IMG/VR virus record: IMGVR_UViG_3300025520_000101
Span: 1 to 50,963 of that record
Strand: one strand, 5' to 3'
DNA length: 50,963 nucleotides
From: a virus
The notes under the pieces: generated by a model
What the model saw: the letters and a program-made list of their open reading frames with translations, nothing else
Told to the model about the DNA's origin: nothing
The model's database searches: none
Program-made: the position numbers and the translations under genes
Shown here: piece by piece, positions 15,989 through 24,453 of the stretch
Position numbering within the stretch: position 1 is the first letter of the stretch
Layout of the letters: every line of letters starts with the position of its first letter

Positions 15989-17926
15989 ATGGCGAAGAAA
16001 GAAGTAAAAACTGATTTATGGGTTTACAACCTACTGAAAGATGCAAATATTGATTTGGATCCACAAGGAAGTACCATTAAGGAAATTGATTTAGCACTAA
16101 AGAGCGCTTCAAAATCTGGTACGGGTAAAGTAGGGTTTCCTGAATATGTCGGCGTAGTTAAGGATTTTTTGATTGTCATTGAAGATAAAGCTGATTTGTC
16201 AAAACACGTAAAGCTTGATGAAAAAGGCTTAATAAGTACTTTGAAAAATGATGTAAAAAATTATGCTGTAAATGGTGCTTTATTCTATGGCCAGCATTTA
16301 GCAAAGAACACATCTTATAAAAAAATTCTTGCATTTGGAATATCAGGAAATGAGAAAAAGCACAAAATTAGCCCTTTCTACATAGATGAAACGGAGTATT
16401 ACAGAGAATTGCCAGAAGTGGAATCGTTCATTTCATTTAATATAGACAATATTGATGAGTATTATATAAGAGAAGTTCTTAATGAAAACACTGATGAAGA
16501 AAAAGAAACAGCTGAAATCTTAAAAGATGCAGCTATTCTTCATGAAGATCTCAGAAACTATGGAAACTTAAAAGATATTGATAAGCCTTTGATCGTATCA
16601 GGAATCATGTTGGCGCTAAGAGAATCCGAATTTAAGAATTTTTCAATTGATGATTTAACAGGTGATACTGTTAAAACCGATGGCCAGAAAATCTACGACG
16701 CTATCAACTCTAATTTAAAAAGAGCAAACGTATCTCCTGACGTAAAAAAAGATAAAATTTTGAGTCAGTTTTCAATTGTTAAGGATACTCAGATTCTAAA
16801 TGAAATCAATGTCAAATTGAACAAAACACCTTTAAAGCATTTTACAGAGTTCTTAAATGAAAAAATCTATAGAAGTATTAAATATTCCCACTCTGCTGAA
16901 GACTATTTAGGTAGATTTTATGGTGAATTCATGTCTTACTCGGGCGGCGATGGTCAAACTTTGGGAATAGTTCTTACTCCAAAGCACATAACTGAATTGT
17001 TTTGTGATTTAGTTGAATTAAAGTCTAGTGACATAGTATTGGACCCGTGCTGTGGAACCGCAGGATTTTTAATTGCTGCAATGCATAAGATGTTGAATCT
17101 TGCTAGTAACGACAATGAGAAAAAAAATATAAAACAAAAACAATTGCTTGGCTTTGAGCTGCAACCATATATGTTTACCATTGCTACTACAAATATGATC
17201 TTAAGAGGGGATGGCAAAAGCAATCTTATAAATGTTGATTTCTTAAAACAAGACACAAATAAACTACAGTTAATGCAATCAACTGTAGGCATGATGAATC
17301 CTCCGTATTCACAAGGATCTAAACAAAATCCAGACTTGTATGAATTGGCTTTTACTGAACATTTATTGAATTCACTTGCTGTTGGTGCTAGATGCGTAGT
17401 AATAGTACCTCAATCATCTATGACTGGCAAAACTAACGAAGAAAAGACTATTAAGGAAAATATTTTAAAGAAACATACATTAGAAGGTGTAATAACTCTT
17501 AACAAAGATACCTTTTATGGGGTAGGAGCTATGCCATGTATTGCAATGTTCACAGCAGGAGAACCACATAAAAAGGATAAAGAATGTAAGTTTGTTGATT
17601 TTAAAAATGATGGTTATAAAGTAAGTCCTCACATAGGATTGGTTGAGACAGAATCAGCAAAAGATAAGAAGCAACATTTGCTTGATGTTTGGTTTGACAG
17701 AATTGAATCAGAAAGTAGCTTTTGTGTTAAAACTTCAATTGATTCATCTGACGAATGGCTTCATAGTTTTTATTATTTTAATGATGAATTACCTACAGAT
17801 GATGATTTTGAAAAAACTGTTGGTGATTATATGTCTTTTGAGTTTGCAATGATCATGCAAAATAGAGAATATCTTTTTGAGTCTCCTGATAGAAATGAGG
17901 GTGATGATAATGAAACTAACAGATAG
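15989..17926 (+). CDS. BcgI-like Type IIB restriction nuclease/adenine methylase fusion
   Basis: 645 residues, ATG behind AAGGGGGA. N-terminal PD-(D/E)xK-type nuclease region: PEYVGVVKDFLIVIEDKAD (about residues 46-64, with the D and ExK pattern). C-terminal N6-adenine methylase of the HsdM type: motif I LDPCCGTAGFL (about residues 351-361) and motif IV MNPPYS (about residue 435). A single chain carrying nuclease and methylase, paired with a separate specificity gene, is the BcgI plan; BcgI A is about 637 residues. It should cut on both sides of a bipartite site and methylate that site. The next gene overlaps by 17 nt. Confidence 0.85.
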   Translation: MAKKEVKTDLWVYNLLKDANIDLDPQGSTIKEIDLALKSASKSGTGKVGFPEYVGVVKDFLIVIEDKADLSKHVKLDEKGLISTLKNDVKNYAVNGALFYGQHLAKNTSYKKILAFGISGNEKKHKISPFYIDETEYYRELPEVESFISFNIDNIDEYYIREVLNENTDEEKETAEILKDAAILHEDLRNYGNLKDIDKPLIVSGIMLALRESEFKNFSIDDLTGDTVKTDGQKIYDAINSNLKRANVSPDVKKDKILSQFSIVKDTQILNEINVKLNKTPLKHFTEFLNEKIYRSIKYSHSAEDYLGRFYGEFMSYSGGDGQTLGIVLTPKHITELFCDLVELKSSDIVLDPCCGTAGFLIAAMHKMLNLASNDNEKKNIKQKQLLGFELQPYMFTIATTNMILRGDGKSNLINVDFLKQDTNKLQLMQSTVGMMNPPYSQGSKQNPDLYELAFTEHLLNSLAVGARCVVIVPQSSMTGKTNEEKTIKENILKKHTLEGVITLNKDTFYGVGAMPCIAMFTAGEPHKKDKECKFVDFKNDGYKVSPHIGLVETESAKDKKQHLLDVWFDRIESESSFCVKTSIDSSDEWLHSFYYFNDELPTDDDFEKTVGDYMSFEFAMIMQNREYLFESPDRNEGDDNETNR

Positions 17927-19004
17927 AGAATGGAAAATATTTAATTTCTCCGACGTTTTTGATATCCAAGGTGGTTTTTATAATAAGAAACCACCTAAAG
18001 AGAAGAATGGTACAATTCCTTTTTTAGGCGCATCTGGATTTAATAATGGTATTACTGAGTTTTATACTTTGGATACTATAAAAAATAATAGTAAAACTGG
18101 TTCAGGAAAAAATGAAAAGATTGAGCAAAAAATATATAAAGGCAATTGTATATGTGTAGCAAACAATGGTGTTGGAACAGGGAGTTCATTTTATCAAGTT
18201 GTTGATTTTACTTGTAGTCATGATGTTAACCCATTGTATTTGAAAAATTATACCTTAAATGAGAATATTGCACTGTTCTTAATCCCTTGTATTAAAGCTC
18301 AAAAAATGTGTTTTGAATATTCTCGTAAATGGCGACCTTCAAGAATGAAAAACTCTAAATTTATGCTACCGACAAAAGATGGAATAAATCCTGACTGGGA
18401 ATTCATGGATGAATATATTTCAGCACAAAAGAGGGATAAAAAAAATTCATGTACGAAATATATTAATGATAGATTAAATGAAATTAAATATAGGAATATT
18501 CCATTATTAAAAGAAAAATCATGGAGAACATTTTTTTTATCTGATATATGTTATATTGAATCAGGACAAGATATTTACGCCGATGAAAGAAAAGAAGGAG
18601 ATATTCCATATTTATCGTCTGGTTCGCAAAATAATGGAGTTGGGTATTTTGTATCAAATTCAAATCAAACATTAGAAGCAAATGCCATTTCTATAAATAG
18701 GAATGGTTCAGTAGGATATGCTTTTTATCATAAATATCCGGCATTGTATTCTAATGATTGTAGAAAATTAAAATTGAAAGAACATCGCAATGAATATGTT
18801 TCTTTGTTCATAACAAACCAAATAATGCAACAAAAGGATAAATATAATTATGGTTATAAAATGGGAACTGGAAGATTGCAAAAACAACTAATACTATTAC
18901 CGATCAACGACATGGATGAACCAGATTATGAATATATGGAACAATATATCAAAAATCTAATGATCTCAAAATATAAAAAGTATATAACAACTGTATCTAT
19001 GTAA
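17910..19004 (+). CDS. Specificity (S) subunit of the BcgI-like system
   Basis: 364 residues from ATG 17910, inside the end of the methylase gene and preceded by GAGGGTGAT. Two target-recognition domains are visible as an internal duplication: EWKIFNFSDVFDIQGG ... IPFLGASGFNNG at the start and SWRTFFLSDICYIESG ... IPYLSSGSQNNG from about residue 196. Each half would read one part of a split DNA target, separated by helical spacers. BcgI B is 341 residues, close to this length. Its TAA stop lies inside the first 5 nt of hairpin element C. Confidence 0.85.
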   Translation: MKLTDREWKIFNFSDVFDIQGGFYNKKPPKEKNGTIPFLGASGFNNGITEFYTLDTIKNNSKTGSGKNEKIEQKIYKGNCICVANNGVGTGSSFYQVVDFTCSHDVNPLYLKNYTLNENIALFLIPCIKAQKMCFEYSRKWRPSRMKNSKFMLPTKDGINPDWEFMDEYISAQKRDKKNSCTKYINDRLNEIKYRNIPLLKEKSWRTFFLSDICYIESGQDIYADERKEGDIPYLSSGSQNNGVGYFVSNSNQTLEANAISINRNGSVGYAFYHKYPALYSNDCRKLKLKEHRNEYVSLFITNQIMQQKDKYNYGYKMGTGRLQKQLILLPINDMDEPDYEYMEQYIKNLMISKYKKYITTVSM

Positions 19005-19064
19005 CTCAAAACCTTTAACCGGCAGCTCGTGATCAACGCCTTCAGGAAGATGTTATGAGTTACA
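19000..19064 (+). repeat. 65-nt hairpin element, copy C
   Basis: TGTAACTC (19000-19007) / GAGTTACA (19057-19064), extended to a 10-bp perfect inverted repeat. Core GGCAGCTCGTGATCAACGCC folds with CGT pairing ACG, where copy B has CAT and ATG. The left end overlaps the stop codon of the specificity gene, and the IS200-type gene lies just beyond. Confidence 0.75.
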
Positions 19065-19082
19065 TCCCATACAGGTTATTGA

Positions 19083-19117
19083 AAAAAAAGAAAAAAGCTC
19101 CTGGATTCAGGGGCTTT
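19083..19117 (-). terminator. Terminator of the IS200-type transposase gene
   Basis: AGCTCCTG (19096-19103) / CAGGGGCT (19108-19115) with a GATT loop. On the minus strand it is followed by a run of six T. It begins right after the transposase stop codon and may also form part of the element end. Confidence 0.75.
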
Positions 19118-19528
19118 TCACTTTCTCTGGGATGTTTTCTGGCTTTCAACATAACGTTGAATGGCATCCATTGAGATTTCACCTACAGTTGATACGAGGT
19201 AACTATGGGTCCAAAGGGTGGGTAACTTGGTTCTTAATTGAGGAAATTCATCTCTTAAATATTTGGAAGTAATTCCTTTTAGGTTTTTAACCGCTTTATG
19301 AATACCTGTTTGCGGATCTACTTCAATTAATAGTTGCACATGATCTGGCTTGATTTCCAGTTGGATTATATCGATGTTCATGTTGGCACACGTTTCATTT
19401 AACAACTCCTTAAGCCGTGTTTCGACATCGCCAACTAGAATTTTTCTTCGATATTTTGGACACCAGACAACATGATATCTGCAAGAGTAGACTATATTAT
19501 TGCTTGATTTATATTTTGAATTTATCAT
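19118..19528 (-). CDS. tnpA: IS200-family Y1 transposase TnpA, HUH motif altered
   Basis: 136 residues, the normal length for this family. YSCRYHVVWCPKYRRKIL and the IQRYVESQK segment with the catalytic tyrosine are clear. The metal-binding HUH motif, normally PDHVHLL, reads PDHVQLLIEV (about residues 61-70): the second histidine is glutamine (CAA). Y1 enzymes need both histidines for metal binding, so this copy may be weak or dead, though His-to-Gln at this place is tolerated in some HUH enzymes. The rest of the frame is intact. Confidence 0.9.
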   Translation of the reverse strand: MINSKYKSSNNIVYSCRYHVVWCPKYRRKILVGDVETRLKELLNETCANMNIDIIQLEIKPDHVQLLIEVDPQTGIHKAVKNLKGITSKYLRDEFPQLRTKLPTLWTHSYLVSTVGEISMDAIQRYVESQKTSQRK

Positions 19529-19569
19529 ATTTGAATTATATACGTGTTATTAAGATAATACAAGCATGT

Positions 19570-19872
19570 TTACAGATTGAAATCTGGATATCTGAAAACA
19601 GACTCAATATAATTCAAATCTTCTTTTTCAATATCCACGATTCTGTTTTGAGTGGCCTTTATTATGAATAATTGTCCGAAGTATGCTGTATTATCATAAA
19701 TCAAGTTAATATTATCATATTCGTTAGGCTGGGCAAGGAGATAAAATCCTCTTCCAAGTGTAACGCTGATCAGCGAGAGATTTACTTCATGCGACAAATC
19801 GGCTATGCTTTTGGATGATACATACTCGTACTTAAAAGGGCTATCAGGGCGCTTTGAAAATATATTAGGCAT
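19570..19872 (-). CDS. Unknown protein next to the recombinase remnant
   Basis: 100 residues, ATG at 19872 behind GAGGTGAT. Mixed beta/alpha with a Gly/Phe segment (VTLGRGFYLLAQPNEYDNINLI), no recognised family. It lies 11 nt downstream of the recombinase reading frame in the same direction, so the two were probably one transcription unit. The IS200-type element lies just beyond its 3' end. Confidence 0.55.
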   Translation of the reverse strand: MPNIFSKRPDSPFKYEYVSSKSIADLSHEVNLSLISVTLGRGFYLLAQPNEYDNINLIYDNTAYFGQLFIIKATQNRIVDIEKEDLNYIESVFRYPDFNL

Positions 19873-19883
19873 TATTGATCACC

Positions 19884-20583
19884 TCATAGAATGTATTTGT
19901 TGATGTGCTTATTATACTCGGTCTGAGCATCATTTATTGAAAGTTTTGAATAGATCTCTAATGATTTCCTACTTTCATGGCCACTATATGGCTGTATCAG
20001 TGCATCATCGATACCTTGTTTTTTTAACCAGGTGAACAAATAATGGCGCAGCTTATGTGGTGAAACATTTTTAGGGAGGTTGGCCGTCATAGAATATTTT
20101 TCAAGAATCTTTCGTATACCTCGATCGGTATATTTTTTGTTCCAGGATGATTCAAAGAGGTACACCGATTTTAATTTAAGCTTCTGATCTATATGAAAAG
20201 CAAGTAATTCTTTGAAGGATGAAGGGAAGGGGACAATCCTATCTTTATGACCTTTGCCATCGTTAATTTTAATCTGACATTCATTAAGCAGCACATCGAC
20301 AATTTTTAAATCGACAAGCTCTGAAACCCTTATTCCAGTGTATAAAAACATCTTAATGATTTATCATATCCTGAAAATTCTTAGAGCTCCACACAGCGTC
20401 ATAATAGCGCTTAATTTCTTCATCAGTAGGAACATAAGGGAGAGTTTTTTTCTTTTTGGGGATTTCAATCTCAAGTTCAGATCTAAGTTCTTTAAAAACA
20501 GCTTTCAAATAATCATAATCGGGTCGTTCATGGCGGAGATGCTTGGATAATTCTTTTGCCTTTTTCTTTGGTGATGTCCTCAT
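19884..20583 (-). pseudogene. Tyrosine recombinase, frameshifted
   Basis: Two adjacent reading frames make up one short recombinase of about 230 residues. The upstream part (20583-20353) gives RTSPKKKAKELSKHLRHERP ... LPYVPTDEEIKRYYDAVWS and stops after QDMINH. The downstream part (20351-19884) continues at MFLYTGIRVSELVDL, with HKLRHYLFTW (HxxR), SGHES and a Tyr in LEIYSKLS. Joining QDMI to KMFLYTG restores the usual family pattern, so one small indel near 20345-20355 breaks the gene. The short N-terminus is normal for this recombinase group. Programmed frameshifting cannot be excluded but no slippery run is visible. Confidence 0.75.
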
Positions 20584-20723
20584 GATCTGCTCCTTAAAAA
20601 GTTCCTATAATTGATAGAGTAGGAATAATTCTTATCGATTAGAGTATAACATTAGGGATATTGAAAAACAAATAGAGGTCCGTTTATATGAAGTTCCTTT
20701 TCTATTTAGATTTTCGGAAATAA

Positions 20724-20769
20724 AAAAACTACTGATACATAGGATTTATCTATGCTTCAGTAGTTTTTG
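20724..20769. terminator. Strong bidirectional terminator
   Basis: AAACTACTGA and CATAG pair with CTATG and TCAGTAGTTT, with A and T runs on both sides. It would end the leftward operon finishing at 20840. Confidence 0.85.
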
Positions 20770-20839
20770 ATTAGTTGGGTATTTGGATTTTAGTGTAGAG
20801 CATCCTCATTTTTTTCATTTCTATTGATATTTACGAAAA

Positions 20840-21475
20840 CTAATCTTTAATTTTTTCTCCAAAAACAGAAATCACATCTTCCTTCAAATAAAAATATCCA
20901 TTTTTCGTTTTCATGATAGGTATAAGCTTTTTATTTTTAACTATACCTTGTCTTGTAATTCCGTACATTTCAGATATCTCACTTGTTACCAATAATTCGT
21001 TTTTAATAAGCTCACGAATATTTATATCCTGATCAAGATTAATTATTCTGTCTGATTTTATTTTCGATTTTAACTTGTTAGTTAATGCCTCTGTGCTTTG
21101 ACTAGCAACTATAAGATTTACACCTTTATCAACTAATCTATCTACTAGACTTATTGTTTCAATTGATAATGCTGTGTAATCATCTATAATACACCAAATA
21201 TTATCATCTTCCTTACATGATTCTTTAATGCTCTCAACATAATTTTCTAATTCTAAATATGTTGAAAGCAACATATCTTTTTCAAAATTATTTAGTTCAT
21301 AATCCACACACATAACATTTGATAAGTGCTTCTTCAATAATCTTGAAATTTGTTGAAGATATGTCGTTTTTCCTGAAGCAGGTTTTCCAGTAACTAAAAA
21401 TAACTTGCCATTGCCATAAATCCATTCCCTTTTTTCATACATAAAATCATAAACCAAGTAGTCTATTCTATCCAT
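20840..21475 (-). CDS. P-loop ATPase with C-terminal HTH
   Basis: 211 residues, ATG behind GAGGTG. Walker A GKPASGKT (about residues 30-37), a strand VMCVDYELNNFEKD, Walker B-like WCIIDDYTA (about residue 100) and a sensor-like NLIVASQSTE. The last 60 residues form a helix-turn-helix (VTSEISEMYGITRQGIVKNKKLIPIMKT) of the excisionase/MerR-like kind. The domain order is the reverse of the 3798-4763 product, yet both share the VDYE strand and a small HTH. Possibly an ATP-dependent regulator or partition-like factor; no named family recognised. Confidence 0.7.
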   Translation of the reverse strand: MDRIDYLVYDFMYEKREWIYGNGKLFLVTGKPASGKTTYLQQISRLLKKHLSNVMCVDYELNNFEKDMLLSTYLELENYVESIKESCKEDDNIWCIIDDYTALSIETISLVDRLVDKGVNLIVASQSTEALTNKLKSKIKSDRIINLDQDINIRELIKNELLVTSEISEMYGITRQGIVKNKKLIPIMKTKNGYFYLKEDVISVFGEKIKD

Positions 21476-21526
21476 AATTTACACCTCACATACTTAATAT
21501 CATAACATTTCAATACTAGAATCCGA

Positions 21527-21847
21527 TTACCTATTATTTATTAATTCGCTTATACCCTTATTAAATAAATCTAGTTCATCCCATGAGTCATTTATATTCT
21601 TATTGAATTTATTAACTCTGTTAACAGATTCTAAAAATTTTTTATACTCTCTCTTGTTGAAGGGGATACCGTTTGAATAATATCCACCTTCTATAGGATG
21701 CTCGTAAAAATCGATTATAAATAGATCGTTCTTGTACAATTTTCCACTATAGTACTCACTATAATCATAATGGTTTAAATTGCTTTTTAGTTCTCTTAGT
21801 TTATATGAGGGGCCCAATTTTCTTTTTTTAGCTTTTCGTTTATTCAT
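21527..21847 (-). CDS. Unknown small protein with basic N-terminus
   Basis: 106 residues, start overlapping the 3' end of the upstream gene by 8 nt. A very basic start (NKRKAKKRKLG) is followed by Tyr-rich strands (YDYSEYYSGKLYKNDLFIIDFYEHP) and a charged helical end. No family recognised. It belongs to the leftward operon of small proteins. Confidence 0.55.
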   Translation of the reverse strand: MNKRKAKKRKLGPSYKLRELKSNLNHYDYSEYYSGKLYKNDLFIIDFYEHPIEGGYYSNGIPFNKREYKKFLESVNRVNKFNKNINDSWDELDLFNKGISELINNR

Positions 21848-22523
21848 CGTCGCCCTCCTTTTCTTTATAAATCAGAAATGAATCTTCAAACTCATTCCTT
21901 ATTCCCACTTCGATGCGTTTCTTATAAAGATAATCGTAAATACCCAATTGGGTTAATAAAGCCTTACAGTAAGCAAGTGTACTTGATCTCCTTGAACAAG
22001 CTTTATTTGATACAAACATACCATCTTGACTTGCGAATAAAACTACTTTCAGAGTGTTCCATTCACAAATAATTTCAAAGCCGTATTGAACAACTGGTAA
22101 TTCAGAATACTCTCTCTCGTCATGCTCTACAAATACATTTGCATTAACAAATTCTCCAAAGGATCCGGTTGAACGCTTAGTAGATATAATAGCATCTATA
22201 TTATCAAAATATTGAGCTACCACATTTACTAAGTTTGCATAGTAAACATCTTTATATATAGGATTAATCTCCTTCATTTCATCCTTAGATGTTGTTATAT
22301 TCAGTTTATTTTTTTGTTTATCTACTGTATTTTTTAAATACAGCTCCTCAGCTAGAAATTCATTGATTTGTTCTCGGCCATCTTTAAAATACAAAACGTG
22401 ATATTTCATGGGAAAAATAAACCGTGTCATTTTGACAACAACACCTTCAAATAGGTGATTCTCATCAATTGTGCCTTCTGTGAATATAACTACATCACCA
22501 ACATTAATTTTATTTTTTTTCAT
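21840..22523 (-). CDS. Unknown soluble protein
   Basis: 227 residues from ATG 22523, with AGAGGTAA upstream inside the preceding gene. The first 60 residues (KINVGDVVIFTEGTIDENHLFEGVVVKMTRF) look like a small beta-barrel of the KOW/SH3 kind, and the rest is mixed alpha/beta. The start overlaps the upstream gene across GGTAAATATGAAAAAA, a junction repeated almost exactly at 23641-23655. Function unknown. Confidence 0.55.
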   Translation of the reverse strand: MKKNKINVGDVVIFTEGTIDENHLFEGVVVKMTRFIFPMKYHVLYFKDGREQINEFLAEELYLKNTVDKQKNKLNITTSKDEMKEINPIYKDVYYANLVNVVAQYFDNIDAIISTKRSTGSFGEFVNANVFVEHDEREYSELPVVQYGFEIICEWNTLKVVLFASQDGMFVSNKACSRRSSTLAYCKALLTQLGIYDYLYKKRIEVGIRNEFEDSFLIYKEKEGDDE

Positions 22524-22833
22524 ATTTACCTCTTTCAATATTTTTTCTGAATTTATCCAACGTTACAGGTCTACCAGGATCATATTGACCTAAAATAACC
22601 CCATTCTGATTATGAAAATCTTTATTGAAGAAATCAATTGAGATAGCATTTTGTGTATTGATCATCCACGCTTCATCAAATAAAGGTGGGAGCATTTTCG
22701 CAAATGGTTTTCTTCGCATCGGCTTTCCATGCATTTTCAACCAATTATTTGACATGAATCTGTGTTCATAGTTTCTCTTAACCACTACGAAATCTGGCTT
22801 TTTAAAATCTTCTATACTCTGTGTTACAATCAT
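22510..22833 (-). CDS. Unknown protein, intact member of a duplicated pair
   Basis: 107 residues, start near 22833 with AAAGGAG upstream. The core SNNWLKMHGKPMRRKPF, then DEAWMINTQNAI, is shared with the decayed copy at 23641-24024. It ends QYDPGRPVTLDKFRKNIERG. The basic and aromatic pattern could bind nucleic acid; no family recognised. It overlaps the next gene by 14 nt. Confidence 0.6.
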   Translation of the reverse strand: MIVTQSIEDFKKPDFVVVKRNYEHRFMSNNWLKMHGKPMRRKPFAKMLPPLFDEAWMINTQNAISIDFFNKDFHNQNGVILGQYDPGRPVTLDKFRKNIERGKYEKK

Positions 22834-22926
22834 CAAGATGTTTCTCCTTTCATCTAGGGAAAAAAGCGAAAAAGCCATACATTAAAAGTCCACCAATACA
22901 CACATAAACCCCTTAGCATACATGAA

Positions 22927-23130
22927 CTATGCACTTAAAATATCTATTTTTTTAAGCTTTTCAAGCGCTGATTTTATATCGGATATACCGTCAGAGAGAG
23001 ATTCAATTAACTCTAACGTTTCACGATCCTTATTTTCAATGCGTTGATATTTATCCAATCGTTCCTTCTTAAACTTTAATTGTTCAGTCAATGCCGACTT
23101 TATCTCAAACACTTCATTAGCGGTAAACAT
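22927..23130 (-). CDS. Small coiled-coil protein
   Basis: 67 residues from ATG 23130, with AAGGAG upstream (a TTG at 23136 is also possible). It is almost wholly helical with a heptad-like pattern (LKFKKERLDKYQRIENKDRE ... LSDGISDIKSALEKLKKI). No family recognised. Confidence 0.5.
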   Translation of the reverse strand: MFTANEVFEIKSALTEQLKFKKERLDKYQRIENKDRETLELIESLSDGISDIKSALEKLKKIDILSA

Positions 23131-23210
23131 AAACAAACTCACTCCTTCACATTTTATTCAAACAGCTTAATACCTATTAAACCTTCATCCTGATTAACGG
23201 AAATATTAGA

Positions 23211-23648
23211 TTATTTCTCACTAACTGTTACTTCACCAACGCCAATATGACCAATAATTTTACACTTAAAACATATATTGAATTTAGGACTATCTTGTCT
23301 TTCATCGTCGGCAAGCCTATAGATTGGTTCGCCACATTTAGAACAAGTTGTTTGTTCTTGCTTTCTAGCTTTAAAATAAGATTTCATTTTTTCCCTTTGT
23401 GGTTGTTCTTCAATTTTTAACTCTCGATTTCTCAATTCCCAGTTGAGCCACGTTAATTCATCTTTACTCATTCCCCAAGTGATTATTAGGAAAAGGAGAA
23501 CACCTACCCACAAAAAAAATGTATTTTTGTCGTAATGTCCAGTCCATGCATATAAAAGCCAGAACGCAATTGTAGTAACAATTGAACATAATAGAGCGAT
23601 CGGAACTGCCTTTGCAATTATCATTAAGTGACTTGTTAGTTTTTTCAT
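23211..23648 (-). CDS. Membrane protein with C-terminal zinc ribbon
   Basis: 145 residues, ATG 23648 overlapping the reading frame of the decayed upstream gene; AGAGGT upstream. Two hydrophobic helices (about residues 8-33 and 44-60), then a basic linker and a CxxC ... CxxC ribbon (CSKCGEPIYRL ... CFKCKIIGHIG). Likely a small inner-membrane protein with a cytoplasmic zinc domain. Function unknown. Confidence 0.6.
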   Translation of the reverse strand: MKKLTSHLMIIAKAVPIALLCSIVTTIAFWLLYAWTGHYDKNTFFLWVGVLLFLIITWGMSKDELTWLNWELRNRELKIEEQPQREKMKSYFKARKQEQTTCSKCGEPIYRLADDERQDSPKFNICFKCKIIGHIGVGEVTVSEK

Positions 23649-24024
23649 ATTTACCTCTTTCTAAATTTTTTCTGAATATATCAAACGCTGCAGGACGACC
23701 AGGATCATGTTGACCAACAATGATTCAATTTTGTTTTTTGATATCTTTACTGAAGAAATCGAATTTAATAGCATTTTGTGTATTGATCATCCACGCTTCA
23801 TCAATTAATGGGCGGGGCATTTTCTTGAATGGTTTTCTTCGCATTGGTTTTCCATGCATTTTCAACCAGTTATTTGATTTGTATTTGTGAAAATCATTTC
23901 TTTCAACTCTAATAAATTCGGGTCTTTTAAAATCCGCTAAGCTTTGTGTTAAGATGTGTTGTCTGCGTTCTTTTTTTCCAAGCTCGATTAAAAATTCTTT
24001 GCATTTTTCATTGAAATCACTCAT
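23641..24024 (-). pseudogene. Decayed paralogue of the 22510-22833 gene (in-frame stop)
   Basis: ATG 24024 behind AGAGGTTTAAT. Residues match the intact copy over SNNWLKMHGKPMRRKPFKKM and DEAWMINTQNAI, then a TGA stop (23725-23727) interrupts at the place where the intact copy has glycine (GGA). Beyond the stop the frame still encodes VGQHDPGRPAAFDIFRKNLERG, the expected C-terminus. A single G-to-T change explains it. The truncated 99-residue product might still be made. Confidence 0.75.
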
Positions 24025-24025
24025 A

Positions 24026-24427
24026 TTAAACCTCTTTATCCATATTGAGCTTACCAAACCACAGTTCAAACGACATTCTCAATAAAAATGCAAAGTTCAA
24101 AACAATTACCATAATTTTTATTCCCCAAAAGAGGATGTCCATTATGACTAAATTTAAGAAAATCGAACCTAACGAAAGCTTTAATATTGGATATGCTGAC
24201 GAAATAAAAATTACTAGGTTAAGTAAAATACCGAAGATAGCTATGAATCTTGATTGTTTTTGTCTTCTGGTATTAATCAAATACAAAAGTGCTGAAGTGC
24301 CTAAAAACAAACTCAAAATCATTACTTCTATTTTCGTGTAATAAGCAAATGACAAACCTAGTATTAAAATCCAGGTAATAATTGCTGTAACTGTAGATAC
24401 CGTTAGAAAATCGTTATTTTTTCGCAT
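24026..24427 (-). CDS. Multi-pass membrane protein
   Basis: 133 residues from ATG 24427 behind GTGAGGTC. Four hydrophobic helices (VSTVTAIITWILILGLSFAY, VMILSLFLGTSALLYLI, FIAIFGILLNLVIFISSA, IFLNLVIMDILFWGIKI ...). Short soluble ends. No family recognised. Confidence 0.6.
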   Translation of the reverse strand: MRKNNDFLTVSTVTAIITWILILGLSFAYYTKIEVMILSLFLGTSALLYLINTRRQKQSRFIAIFGILLNLVIFISSAYPILKLSLGSIFLNLVIMDILFWGIKIMVIVLNFAFLLRMSFELWFGKLNMDKEV

Positions 24428-24453
24428 TTGTGACCTCACAATCTATGTAGAAG

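Larger units (their letters stand above)
19083..19563 (-). mobile_element. IS200-type insertion sequence, approximate limits
   Basis: Contains one transposase gene flanked by hairpins on both sides: the terminator at 19083-19117 and GTGTTAT/ATAATAC at 19546-19563. IS200 elements have subterminal hairpins and no inverted repeats, so the exact ends cannot be fixed from sequence alone. No TnpB gene is present. Confidence 0.45.

Noticed and set aside
20687-20722. Eleven-codon reading frame MKFLFYLDFRK
   Set aside because: It has an upstream AGAGG but is too short to support; it lies just before a bidirectional terminator.
23725-23727. Recoding of UGA as an amino acid
   Set aside because: TGA is used as a normal stop elsewhere in this window (for example the large protein and the Mrr-like gene), and the intact paralogue has a GGA codon here, so a point mutation is simpler.
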